Shown here: positions 25,971 to 33,497 of the stretch, one piece after another
Layout: every line of letters begins with the position of its first letter
How positions within the stretch are numbered: the first letter of the stretch is position 1
From: Petroclostridium xylanilyticum
Lineage (GTDB): Bacteria; Bacillota; Clostridia; SK-Y3
Reading direction: 5' to 3'
NCBI RefSeq assembly: GCF_002252565.1
Contig: NZ_NPML01000012.1
Span: forward strand, 62,001-126,000
DNA length: 64,000 nt
Program-made: the position numbers and the translations under genes
Notes under the pieces: generated by a model
What the model was told of the DNA's origin: nothing
The model's database searches: none
What the model saw: only the letters and a program-made list of their open reading frames with translations

Positions 25971-26005
25971 ACTTAGTCAACTCCTTCCTCATTTTTTCCT
26001 CGTTT

Positions 26006-26161
26006 TTATGCTTTTATAGTATCATTGTCGAGATTAGTAGCAAATCCGAATTGAGCTTCCAGGATATTTAGTACCTGAGCTGCTATAAGGACTAAGATTT
26101 GCTGAGCATTCTGGTTTACAACTTTCTGATTGATTACACTAGCTACAAAAATGTCTGGCAT
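26006..26161 (-). CDS. Array protein B: 51-residue DIFVASVINQK family
   Basis: The 51-residue protein is nearly identical to array protein E: MPDIFVASVINQKVVNQNAQ, then the helix core and FATNLDNDTIKA. A longer frame reaches 26218, but the bases before the ATG at 26161 include GAGGTAAC at a proper distance. Recent gene duplication is likely for the B/E pair, while A and C form a second subtype ending FSTNDDSD. Confidence 0.65.
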   Translation of the reverse strand: MPDIFVASVINQKVVNQNAQQILVLIAAQVLNILEAQFGFATNLDNDTIKA

Positions 26162-26214
26162 TTTTGTTACCTCGAATCCCACGCCTTCAGGCGTGTGGAG
26201 TGTCAACAGGATAG

Positions 26215-26391
26215 TCATACGTTTACCGTATCGCTATCATCATTGGTAGAAAAACCAAATTGAGCTTCAGTAAGGTTGATAACCTGGGCAGCCACAGCAA
26301 CCAAGATTTGTTGTGCATTTTGGTTTACAGCTTTCTGGTTGATTACGCTGGCTACAAAAATGTCACCCGAACAGGAATTTGTGTTCGCCAT
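26215..26391 (-). CDS. Array protein A: DIFVASVINQK family, first gene of operon
   Basis: A 58-residue protein: MANTNSCSGDIFVASVINQK, then the common Gln/Asn-rich amphipathic helix and an acidic end, FSTNDDSDTVNV. GGGAGGTG lies before the ATG; a longer frame to 26499 overlaps the promoter region and is improbable. A sigma-K-like signal lies at 26424-26450, only ~35 bases upstream. It heads the operon A-B-C-D-E (26391 to 25310). Confidence 0.65.
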   Translation of the reverse strand: MANTNSCSGDIFVASVINQKAVNQNAQQILVAVAAQVINLTEAQFGFSTNDDSDTVNV

Positions 26392-26423
26392 TACTTTGCA
26401 CCTCCCTTCTGTTGCTTCTAGTA

Positions 26424-26450
26424 TATAATATGTAGTACAGTTAATAGTGT
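26424..26450 (-). promoter_or_regulatory. Sigma-K-like promoter of the small-protein array
   Basis: Minus strand: AC, 16 bases, then CATATTATA, a full match to AC-N16-CATANNNTA. It suits a short leader before array gene A and suggests late mother-cell expression. Confidence 0.6.
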
Positions 26451-26667
26451 TACACATTATGTAAATTTTTTTATTTTGAATACATAGTAATTTACTCAAA
26501 AACTATGGCAAGACAGCATTATAGTCCAAAATGGATATGGAAGAATCAACTTGAACCTTTGTTGGAACATAATAATAAATGCAAAGGCAGCCACAGCAGT
26601 GACTGCTTTTTTGCTCCATTATTAAATTTAAGACTAAATACCCTAAGCTTTCTTAGAACTTTAATAT

Positions 26668-26991
26668 TTACTGTTTAAGTCCATTCATTTTTAAAATTTG
26701 GTTCATTTCATACACTGCCGCCTCAATAATCTTATCAATTTGTTCATCGGTCAATTTTCCTTTGGTGAAATTCTTTAATACCTGTACCGCCTCTTGTTTT
26801 TTATCCGCACCATGTCCTCCCCCAATCGTCTGTTCTATAGCCGTAACTACAGTCTTTGCAAGGGAGCAGTAGACTTTAAGATTCTGTTCACCTATCTTTG
26901 CTCTAATATACTGTATGGCATATCCCCCAACAATAAGAATAAGAATTTGTATCAACACCGTTAGCAACTCGGCTAGTAACTCACCAATCAT
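26668..26991 (-). CDS. LL-H-type phage holin-family protein
   Basis: A 107-residue protein with a single N-terminal membrane segment (~5-25, LAELLTVLIQILILIVGGYA) and a charged helical C-terminal part with AKTVVTAIEQ and QEAVQVLKNF, the layout of the LL-H holin family in Clostridia. Holins make membrane holes that let murein hydrolases reach the wall. It sits 12 bp after an amidase gene, the usual lysis-cassette order, but no other phage gene is present. AGGAGGGG precedes the ATG. Confidence 0.75.
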   Translation of the reverse strand: MIGELLAELLTVLIQILILIVGGYAIQYIRAKIGEQNLKVYCSLAKTVVTAIEQTIGGGHGADKKQEAVQVLKNFTKGKLTDEQIDKIIEAAVYEMNQILKMNGLKQ

Positions 26992-27003
26992 AAAGAACCC
27001 CTC

Positions 27004-28170
27004 CTATTTCATATTTTTTAATCGCTGTTGAGTAATAATATATTCACCCCATGTAACAGGTACGTCCAGGTCATGGTCTTCCAGGACTATACCCTTTGCT
27101 TTCCATTCATCAAAGGCGTCCTGTGCAAAATGCTTCGGCTTTTCGTCTACTTTAGTCTGTAAAATATCTTTCCATATTTTTACGATGCTTTCACCATATC
27201 CTTGCCCGGGTACAGCCCATTTTCCGTTTAAATCTTCCCAGTAGGGTGCACTTCCACGTTGGACCAGATGAAAGCGCGGGTCTACCTGCTTCGTTTTTAA
27301 GGGACCGGTGGTTGCATAAGCCTTTAAATGTTGTATCTGTGCCCTAATTCCTTCTTCAGGAGTTGCAAAGACTGCACCTTTACTATTTTCATCTGTAGCA
27401 CCTAATCCCGCAAAATTATTCTGATTTTTATCAATACTTCCACCAAATTTAAAATATCCGGTTTCTTTAATAGCCTGCGCAAAAGCAATATCCCCCTTCA
27501 CACCTTCCTGTTCTCCAATTATTAAAAATAATTCTGCCAGATATGGAGCATCCGGGTTAACACCTCTCACAAACTTATCCATCTGCTGTGCTGTAGCTTC
27601 TGCCTTTCCCATAATAGGAGTTTTATTCGAAAACACAGGTTTAAATCCGAAATATTCACACATTACTTTTGTCAACTGATTAGTAAAAGCGTCCTGCCAC
27701 TGTGTGTTGTTTAATTTATCTTCTTCTTCAGGATTAGATATAAACATAACTTCAATCAGCACTGCTGGCATTTTTGTCTCCCGTAATACGTAAAAATTAG
27801 CGAATTTTACTCCCCGGTCCTTATTTTTGTTAAACTCTATCATCTTGGTCTGCAGCACCTGAGCCAGTTTGTATGCCTTTCCGCCGCCGGCAAGACAAAA
27901 TGTCTCTGTCCCACTAGCTCTTTTATCTTTCGAACTGTTGCAATGAATACTAATGAAATAATCCGCCCGATTTTTATTTGCAATATCACATCTTGGCTGT
28001 AGGTCAATATACCGGTCATCCTCTCTGGTGCAAACAATATCCATTCCACTTGCAATGAGTTTGTCTTTGAGTTTTAGCGAAAGAATTAAATTTATATCTT
28101 TCTCTTTGCTGTAGCTCCCCAATGCACCCGGATCTTTTCCCCCGTGCCCCGGGTCAATAACTATCTTCAT
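27004..28170 (-). CDS. N-acetylmuramoyl-L-alanine amidase with glucosaminidase-like domain
   Basis: A 388-residue cell-wall hydrolase with two catalytic domains and no signal peptide. The Amidase_3 domain (~1-180) starts IVIDPGHGGKDPGA, supplies further metal ligands in SIHCNS and contains the catalytic-site region VLIEVMFISNPEE. The second domain (~200-345) shows IAFAQAIKETGYFKFGGSI and NNFAGLGA, as in glucosaminidase/lysozyme-like families. A ~40-residue tail with WGEYI repeats a common wall-binding end. Lack of a signal peptide plus the adjacent holin gene suggests holin-dependent release, such as in mother-cell lysis or a retained phage cassette. GGGAG precedes the ATG. Confidence 0.88.
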   Translation of the reverse strand: MKIVIDPGHGGKDPGALGSYSKEKDINLILSLKLKDKLIASGMDIVCTREDDRYIDLQPRCDIANKNRADYFISIHCNSSKDKRASGTETFCLAGGGKAYKLAQVLQTKMIEFNKNKDRGVKFANFYVLRETKMPAVLIEVMFISNPEEEDKLNNTQWQDAFTNQLTKVMCEYFGFKPVFSNKTPIMGKAEATAQQMDKFVRGVNPDAPYLAELFLIIGEQEGVKGDIAFAQAIKETGYFKFGGSIDKNQNNFAGLGATDENSKGAVFATPEEGIRAQIQHLKAYATTGPLKTKQVDPRFHLVQRGSAPYWEDLNGKWAVPGQGYGESIVKIWKDILQTKVDEKPKHFAQDAFDEWKAKGIVLEDHDLDVPVTWGEYIITQQRLKNMK

Positions 28171-28261
28171 CTTACCAACTCCCTTCTATATAAAGTAGAT
28201 ACATGTTTAGACTTTATATTATACATAGTATTTTTAGAGCATAGAAATGTTACCAACCTAC

Positions 28262-28450
28262 GGGTGTCAAGTGTCGGTGTCAAGGGGACGGGTTGTTTGT
28301 CGGTGTCAAGGGGACGTCGGTGTCAAGGGGACGGGGTTGTTGACAACATGTTGTCAAACGGGTGTCAACAACCCCGTCCCCTTGACACCCACGGGGTTGT
28401 TGACAACATGTTGTCAAACGGGTGTCAACAACCCCGTCCCCTTGACACCC
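28262..28450. repeat. Palindromic tandem repeat, 60-bp unit
   Basis: The left part holds three GGTGTCAAGGGGACG units. From 28331 a 60-base unit is repeated exactly twice (28331-28390 and 28391-28450). Each unit is itself a palindrome: ACGGGGTTGTTGACA... pairs with TGTCAACAACCCCGT, with TTGACAACATGTTGTCAA in its centre, and ends CCCCTTGACACCC. It fills the gap between the amidase and the sugar dehydrogenase gene. The sequence is far more GC-rich than its surroundings. Confidence 0.9.
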
Positions 28451-28556
28451 ATAGTTTTCATTTACCATAAGGTCTTTAGATGGGTGTGCAAAATGTCCCG
28501 GATGGGGGTGATAAACAAATCATTTTTAAGCTCGTAACCTTTTGTGCATATACAAT

Positions 28557-29858
28557 TCAAAGCTTTATAATTTTACTCTTATACTTTTTTAATTGATTTG
28601 TTGCATTTCTGGTATCAAAGAAGATATTAGAATTTTTTACGATCCATTCATAATCATAGTTGCTGTGCGGTGTCAATAAAACTGTACAGTCACAACTGCT
28701 TAATAGCTGTCCACTCAGTTGTTGTGAAAAATATTTATGGTTGTCTATATCCACTTCACCTATATATGGATCATGATATATTACCTGACAATTTTTTTGC
28801 TGTAAGAGTTTTATGATTTTTAATGCAGGTGACTCCCTAGTATCCCCTATATCTTGCTTGTACGAAACTCCTAATAGCATAATCTTTGAGTAACTTAATG
28901 GTTTATTAACATTATTTAAAATATCTTCTATTCTATCTATGACAACATACGGCATATTGCTATTTATGTTGTCAGCTATCTCTACAAGTGATAGTAAAAA
29001 ATCATATTCCTTTGCTTTCCACGACAAGTATAGGGGGTCAACAGGTATGCAGTGTCCTCCTACCCCTGGTCCCGGATAAAACGGCATAAACCCAAAAGGC
29101 TTTGTAGAAGCTGCCTCAATAACTTCCCATATATCAATTTCCATTTTGTGGCACAAAAGTGATAATTGATTGACTAAAGCAATATTGACGCTCCTAAAAG
29201 TATTTTCCAATATCTTTACCATCTCTGCTGTTTTAGTACAAGAAACCCTGTAGACATTATCAATAAACTGACTATAAAAAGTATATATCAGGTCGGTACA
29301 GTCCTCAGTGACGCCACTAACAATTTTAGGTGTATTTTTTATTCCATACCTCTTATTCCCAGGATCTACTCTTTCAGGAGAAAATCCCAGAAAAAAATCT
29401 TTTCCTACTCTCATACCCGTCCGGCTTAATACAGGAAGCACAATTTCTCCGGTTGTCCCCGGAAAAGTAGTGCTTTCCAGAATGATGATTTGTCCATTTC
29501 TCAAATGACCGGCAACCATCTCTACAGCAGAATTTATATATTTTAAATCCGGTTCTTTGTTAATATCAATAGGTGTTGGTACACATATAATGAGCACATC
29601 AAATTTTTCAAGGCTGTCATCATTACTCTGGGCAGATAACCGACAACTGTCAACCAAGTATTTTATTTGTTCATGCGTGATGTACTCTATATATGAATTT
29701 CCACTGTTGATAGCATTTACCTTATTAATATCTAAATCAATTCCCGTAACCTTAAAGCCGCTTTCTGCCATTCTCAGCATAAGGGGTAACCCTACATATC
29801 CCATACCTATAACAGCTACAGACACGTTTTTATCTTTAATCCGTTTTAAAAGTTCCAT
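28557..29858 (-). CDS. Nucleotide-sugar dehydrogenase (UDP-Glc/ManNAc family)
   Basis: A 433-residue NAD-dependent enzyme that oxidises the C6 alcohol of a UDP- or GDP-sugar to a uronic acid. The Rossmann motif is VAVIGMGYVGLPLM at the N-terminus, the central domain shows ESTTFPGTT and GFSPERVDPGN, and the catalytic Cys is in GPGVGGHCIPVDP (~270). The C-terminal domain has the YKQDIGDTRESPALKII pattern of WecC/TuaD relatives. The ATG at 29858 follows AAGGGG; a TTG eight codons upstream is possible. A sigma-K-like promoter lies ~50 bases upstream, linking uronate supply to sporulation. The exact substrate cannot be fixed. Confidence 0.88.
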   Translation of the reverse strand: MELLKRIKDKNVSVAVIGMGYVGLPLMLRMAESGFKVTGIDLDINKVNAINSGNSYIEYITHEQIKYLVDSCRLSAQSNDDSLEKFDVLIICVPTPIDINKEPDLKYINSAVEMVAGHLRNGQIIILESTTFPGTTGEIVLPVLSRTGMRVGKDFFLGFSPERVDPGNKRYGIKNTPKIVSGVTEDCTDLIYTFYSQFIDNVYRVSCTKTAEMVKILENTFRSVNIALVNQLSLLCHKMEIDIWEVIEAASTKPFGFMPFYPGPGVGGHCIPVDPLYLSWKAKEYDFLLSLVEIADNINSNMPYVVIDRIEDILNNVNKPLSYSKIMLLGVSYKQDIGDTRESPALKIIKLLQQKNCQVIYHDPYIGEVDIDNHKYFSQQLSGQLLSSCDCTVLLTPHSNYDYEWIVKNSNIFFDTRNATNQLKKYKSKIIKL

Positions 29859-29905
29859 AACAGACGCATCCCCTTTATACAATTCATGTTCTCACTTATC
29901 TAATT

Positions 29906-29933
29906 CAATATATGTTGTGGATTATAAAAACGT
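29906..29933 (-). promoter_or_regulatory. Sigma-K-like promoter of the sugar dehydrogenase gene
   Basis: Minus strand: AC, 17 bases, then CATATATTG. The same -10 block occurs upstream of the gene at 33189, at 16-base spacing. Confidence 0.5.
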
Positions 29934-30075
29934 TACTTATAATAATATATTTTATGTTAAGCGTGCACATGATTTTGCAGTGTAATTTTGTACAAACCTT
30001 GATTCATATATTAAGAATAATTATATCAAATCATACCCGTTCCCATGTTCGGCTGAATTGAAAGCAGGTGTTTTT

Positions 30076-31209
30076 ATGATAACCAGTATTCTAAACTCCG
30101 GCTTCGGCCACTCTGTAAGATTTATAGCCATGGTAGAAAATTTAAGGCGATATACTGATGAACCCGTTTCATGTCTGGTAGGCGGGAGCATGCAAAAATT
30201 TATTAGTACAAACCTATCTAAATATAACTGTAATGTTTATAACCTATACCACTATCACTCACTGGTTAACAAAAGAGCCGGCAAAGTTAAAAATGCAATA
30301 AAAACAAAGGATAAAAAAACAATACAAACGTTTAAAACTACTTCCATACTCATCAATGATTTCATTACAAATATAAATAGCATAAAAAAATTATTTTCTG
30401 ATGAAATCATTACCAGCTGCCTCTATCATGGAGATATAACTCCCTTAAATAATGACAATCCCAAAATAGCATCTTTTAAAAAGCTTGTCCTCGATACAGC
30501 TTCCAGGCATGACATTTTTTTTCATATAAACCTTGAGCAACCTTTAGACAAACCAAATATAAAATGTATGTATATACCTATTCCAATTATATCAAGGCAA
30601 GTTTCAATGGATAAAGCAACGGTTAATAGGATTTTGGGGCTATCTCCCAACGATAAATTCATCTTGGTTCATGCCGGCTCTGCGGTGATGGAAAATGTTT
30701 ATAAAGATTTGCACAATTTCTATACCGCAGTAAACAATTTGAAGACAGAATACAGAATTGTAATATCCAGTAGTCTGGAAAACAACCATTTTCCTTTTCA
30801 TCCGGGCATTATCAAGGCCCCGCTATTTAACAACGGTATTGATCTGGTAAATGCAAGTGAACTGGTAGTATCCAAACCCGGCATGGGAATACTTCAAGAC
30901 TGCATTGTTACTAAAAAACCCCTGCTATTTCTTCCCGGTGATTTTGCAGAAAGAAATCTAAAAATCAAGCTGCTGGACCAATTACTTTCAGGAAATCTGC
31001 CCACTATGAAAAAAATAACTGCTTTAGATTTAAAAAGCTGCATAAACCAATGCCTATCTATTACAGACGCATATCATGCAGCATATGCAAAAGTCCCTAC
31101 CAACGGTGCAGATATAATCGCAAAAGCAGTTAATATTTTAAAGGATATTAAAAAAGATGAATTTCCTAATGTTTTGCCTGTTATTCAGAAAATAAGTCCT
31201 TTTAAGTAG
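30076..31209 (+). CDS. GT-B fold glycosyltransferase (MurG/UGT-like)
   Basis: The protein has about 377 residues. The N-terminus MITSILNSGFGHSVRF resembles the nucleotide-sugar transferases that start with a G-x-G-H loop, and the C-terminal half shows ILVHAGSAVMENVY, ELVVSKPGMGILQDCI (~285) and the acceptor-side loop KKPLLFLPGDFAE, typical of GT28/GT1 donor sites. The ATG at 30076 follows GCAGGTG; a TTG six codons earlier is possible. It stands between the sugar dehydrogenase and the cysteine desulfurase on the opposite strand. Donor and acceptor are unknown. Confidence 0.72.
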   Translation: MITSILNSGFGHSVRFIAMVENLRRYTDEPVSCLVGGSMQKFISTNLSKYNCNVYNLYHYHSLVNKRAGKVKNAIKTKDKKTIQTFKTTSILINDFITNINSIKKLFSDEIITSCLYHGDITPLNNDNPKIASFKKLVLDTASRHDIFFHINLEQPLDKPNIKCMYIPIPIISRQVSMDKATVNRILGLSPNDKFILVHAGSAVMENVYKDLHNFYTAVNNLKTEYRIVISSSLENNHFPFHPGIIKAPLFNNGIDLVNASELVVSKPGMGILQDCIVTKKPLLFLPGDFAERNLKIKLLDQLLSGNLPTMKKITALDLKSCINQCLSITDAYHAAYAKVPTNGADIIAKAVNILKDIKKDEFPNVLPVIQKISPFK

Positions 31210-31329
31210 TTCATGGTTCATGGTCCACGGTTCACAGTTCACGGTTCACAGTTCGTGGTAATTGAATATACAGCAAATTATATAAAACATATGTAACATC
31301 TGTGAACTGTTAACTGTGAACTGTGAACT
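31208..31329. repeat. GTTCNNN heptamer hairpin, copy 2 (longest)
   Basis: The left arm has seven consecutive 7-base units (GTTCATG twice, GTCCACG, GTTCACA, GTTCACG, GTTCACA, GTTCGTG); the right arm near 31301-31329 is their complement (GTGAACTGT repeated). It separates two convergent genes and probably works as a bidirectional terminator. Confidence 0.8.
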
Positions 31330-32464
31330 ATTTCGCTATCTCATTAATTGCCTTTAAAACTTTATCTATATCCTGTTTTGTATTAAAACAGCCAATACTC
31401 AGTCGTACTGTTCCACTCTCCAAAGTCCCTATTGTTTGATGCGCCAGATAAGCACAGTGCAGGCCACCTCTTGTAGCTACATCAAATTTTTCATCAAGTT
31501 CTGTACATACATCTATACAATCTTTTCCCTTTATATTGATTGAAACAACTCCCACCCGCTGCTCCAGTTGTGTGGTCCCGTATATTTCTACTTTACTAAT
31601 ACTGTGCAGTCCTTCCAGCATGTGCTTGGTAAGTTCTCTTTCATGTCTCATAATTTCATTAAGTCCAGTGTTTAGGATATACTTTACTCCCTCATTCAGG
31701 CCAGCAATCCCTGGTGTATTAAGTGTGCCGCTTTCATATCTGTCGGGAATAAATTCCGGCTGATAGGGGCTTTCAGATACACTTCCCGTCCCGCCCTCTT
31801 TGAGGGTATCCAACTCAATACCCTCTCTGACGTACAGCCCACCGGTGCCTTGTGGCCCTAATAACCCTTTATGTCCAGGAAAAGCAAGAATATCAATATT
31901 CATTTCTTTCACATCAATAGGGTATACTCCTGCTGTCTGAGCAGCATCAACCATATGGATCAGCTTATTCTCCTTAGCAACAATCCCGATCTCTTTTATC
32001 GGATTTATTGTCCCGCATACGTTAGATGCATGAGTGGTAATAATTAATTTTGTTTTTTTGTTGATATACTTTAAAATGTCTTTTGGATTTACTCTTCCAT
32101 TTATATCTGCTTTAGCAATGGATAATTTAACTCCCGAAGTCTCAAGTTTCTTTAAGGGACGCAACACAGAATTATGCTCCATACTGGTTATAATGGCATG
32201 ATCGCCTGGCTTTAATAGCCCTTTTATACCCATGTTTAAAGCTTCGGTAGTATTGCTGGTGAATGAAACACAAAGAGGATTAGCTATACCAAATATTTTA
32301 CAAATATTTTCCCTGCATTCATAGATCTTTTCGCTTGCTTGTATAGACATTTTATGACCGCTTCTTCCGGGATTAGCGCAGTATTTTCTCATACAATTCA
32401 ATACTTCATTATAAACTGCATGAGGTTTTGGCCACGACGTAGCAGCATTGTCCAGATATATCAT
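31328..32464 (-). CDS. Cysteine desulfurase family aminotransferase (class V)
   Basis: A 378-residue PLP enzyme. It starts MIYLDNAATSWPKP, has the PLP-Lys region FPGHKGLLGPQGTGGLYV (~200) and the Cys loop RGGLHCAYLAHQTIG (~335), with TTHASNVCGTINPI in between. It fits the family of selenocysteine lyase/cysteine desulfurase-like enzymes frequent in Clostridia that take sulfur or selenium from the amino acid. Its usual neighbour, a DUF3343 protein, is here 16 kb away at 48187. The start overlaps nothing; AGAGGGGCTG lies upstream. Confidence 0.88.
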   Translation of the reverse strand: MIYLDNAATSWPKPHAVYNEVLNCMRKYCANPGRSGHKMSIQASEKIYECRENICKIFGIANPLCVSFTSNTTEALNMGIKGLLKPGDHAIITSMEHNSVLRPLKKLETSGVKLSIAKADINGRVNPKDILKYINKKTKLIITTHASNVCGTINPIKEIGIVAKENKLIHMVDAAQTAGVYPIDVKEMNIDILAFPGHKGLLGPQGTGGLYVREGIELDTLKEGGTGSVSESPYQPEFIPDRYESGTLNTPGIAGLNEGVKYILNTGLNEIMRHERELTKHMLEGLHSISKVEIYGTTQLEQRVGVVSINIKGKDCIDVCTELDEKFDVATRGGLHCAYLAHQTIGTLESGTVRLSIGCFNTKQDIDKVLKAINEIAK

Positions 32465-32492
32465 TTTTATCAGCCCCTCTCAAAATTAAGGT

Positions 32493-32529
32493 AAAAAATA
32501 TCGGTGATGGTACCATCACCGATATTTTT
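32493..32529 (-). terminator. Terminator of the second Cys-containing protein gene
   Basis: A perfect palindrome: AAAAATATCGGTGATGG and its complement around a central GGTACC, flanked by A- and T-runs. It lies between the stop codon at 32542 and the desulfurase start. Confidence 0.88.
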
Positions 32530-32541
32530 GTTGAGCTTAGC

Positions 32542-33189
32542 TTATTGTCCACAAGGGTATATATACTGGGATTGTGCCGGGTAAAAATCATCAGGAAATG
32601 CAGCGGAATCGAAATCATCACATGCACTGACATCTGAAAAGTCTTTACATTCTCTTGGTGGAACACAATATGGAAATACTTGGTCAAGCTTCAGCTGCAC
32701 CCTTCCTATTACCTTAGGAATGACAAATACTCCTATTGCAAGCGTTAATATGCATCCATCATTACACTCACATTCTACTATTTGGTCTAATACCTCTCCC
32801 CTTGTTTCAACAATAATATTAAATTTAAATTCAGACCTTGTATCTGGATGGTACATTACTATATCAAGAGGTATTTCTGGAAGTGTTCCAGGGATTTCAA
32901 AACATTTACCATTGCAGGTAGCTACAACTATGTAGTTTGTTACTACAGTCGCCTTTATTCTTTTGCAACCTTCCGGAAGTACAGAACTGTCTAGAACTTT
33001 TAGAGAACCTGGTACTATTACTCCGTTTTCAAAACGCACTTCGATGTCGCAAAAATTAGGGTCTATTCCATCTGGCAGTTGTACTTTTATATCATCGAAG
33101 CAAACTTTCTTTAGGCAGCTATCAAAAACCTTATCCACAAGTATGCATTCAAAATTTCTTTCGTATAATCCATCAAAACCGTTAGCCAT
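32542..33189 (-). CDS. Unknown Cys-containing protein, paralogue 2; spore-layer candidate
   Basis: A 215-residue soluble protein with about fifteen cysteines. LVDKVFDSCLKKVCFDDIKV near the N-terminus and VFVIPKVIGRVQLKLDQVFP then CVPPRECKDF near the C-terminus match the same regions of the 281-residue protein at 19616-20461. The middle is shorter and the C-terminus (FPDDFYPAQSQYIYP) ends in Tyr-rich sequence suited to cross-linking. AAGGAGG precedes the ATG. A sigma-K-like signal lies far upstream (33355). I infer a spore coat/exosporium structural protein. Confidence 0.7.
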   Translation of the reverse strand: MANGFDGLYERNFECILVDKVFDSCLKKVCFDDIKVQLPDGIDPNFCDIEVRFENGVIVPGSLKVLDSSVLPEGCKRIKATVVTNYIVVATCNGKCFEIPGTLPEIPLDIVMYHPDTRSEFKFNIIVETRGEVLDQIVECECNDGCILTLAIGVFVIPKVIGRVQLKLDQVFPYCVPPRECKDFSDVSACDDFDSAAFPDDFYPAQSQYIYPCGQ

Positions 33190-33354
33190 GCCTTAAACCT
33201 CCTTAAAAATATTGATTATTAATTGATAATCCCACAGTTCAGTATATACACCATACTGATAAAGTGTTACATATAATTTAAAATTTCTTAAGTGTCGCGC
33301 TACTTCAGTTGTACCTTCCAACTTCTATATATCCCTGTGTTCCACCTCTGATAT

Positions 33355-33381
33355 CAATATATGTTGAAAAGAAAAAACTGT
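33355..33381 (-). promoter_or_regulatory. Sigma-K-like promoter of the 33189 gene
   Basis: Minus strand: AC, 16 bases, then CATATATTG. The leader would be ~160 nt, longer than for the other units, so this one is less certain. The rest of the 308-base gap shows only AT-rich sequence and, on the plus strand near 33446, CATATAATA without a good -35. Confidence 0.4.
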
Positions 33382-33497
33382 TACTACCAGCTGTAATTTA
33401 TTTTTATTTGATATTTAAGGAAAGTCCATAAAAAAAAAGCATATACATATAATATGAAAATAGTGCGGAGCGGACAGTGGGGAGTGTGGTGATCATC

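Noticed and set aside
25310-26391. RebB (R-body) or gas-vesicle proteins
   Set aside because: The INQK core has some Asn/Gln-rich likeness to RebB, but the typical RebB helix pattern and the other reb genes are absent, and GvpA motifs are absent. I leave the family unassigned; an HMM search would decide.
19616-28170. Prophage or tailocin
   Set aside because: Only a holin and an amidase are phage-like. No capsid, tail sheath, tube, portal, terminase or integrase is visible.
28262-28450. Possible CRISPR array
   Set aside because: The repeats are adjoining and palindromic with no unique spacers, and no cas genes are near.
33421-33460. Sigma-E or sigma-K promoter for the second beta-propeller gene
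   Set aside because: CATATAATA is a good -10, but no AC lies at 16 or 17 bases and the -35 for sigma-E is weak.
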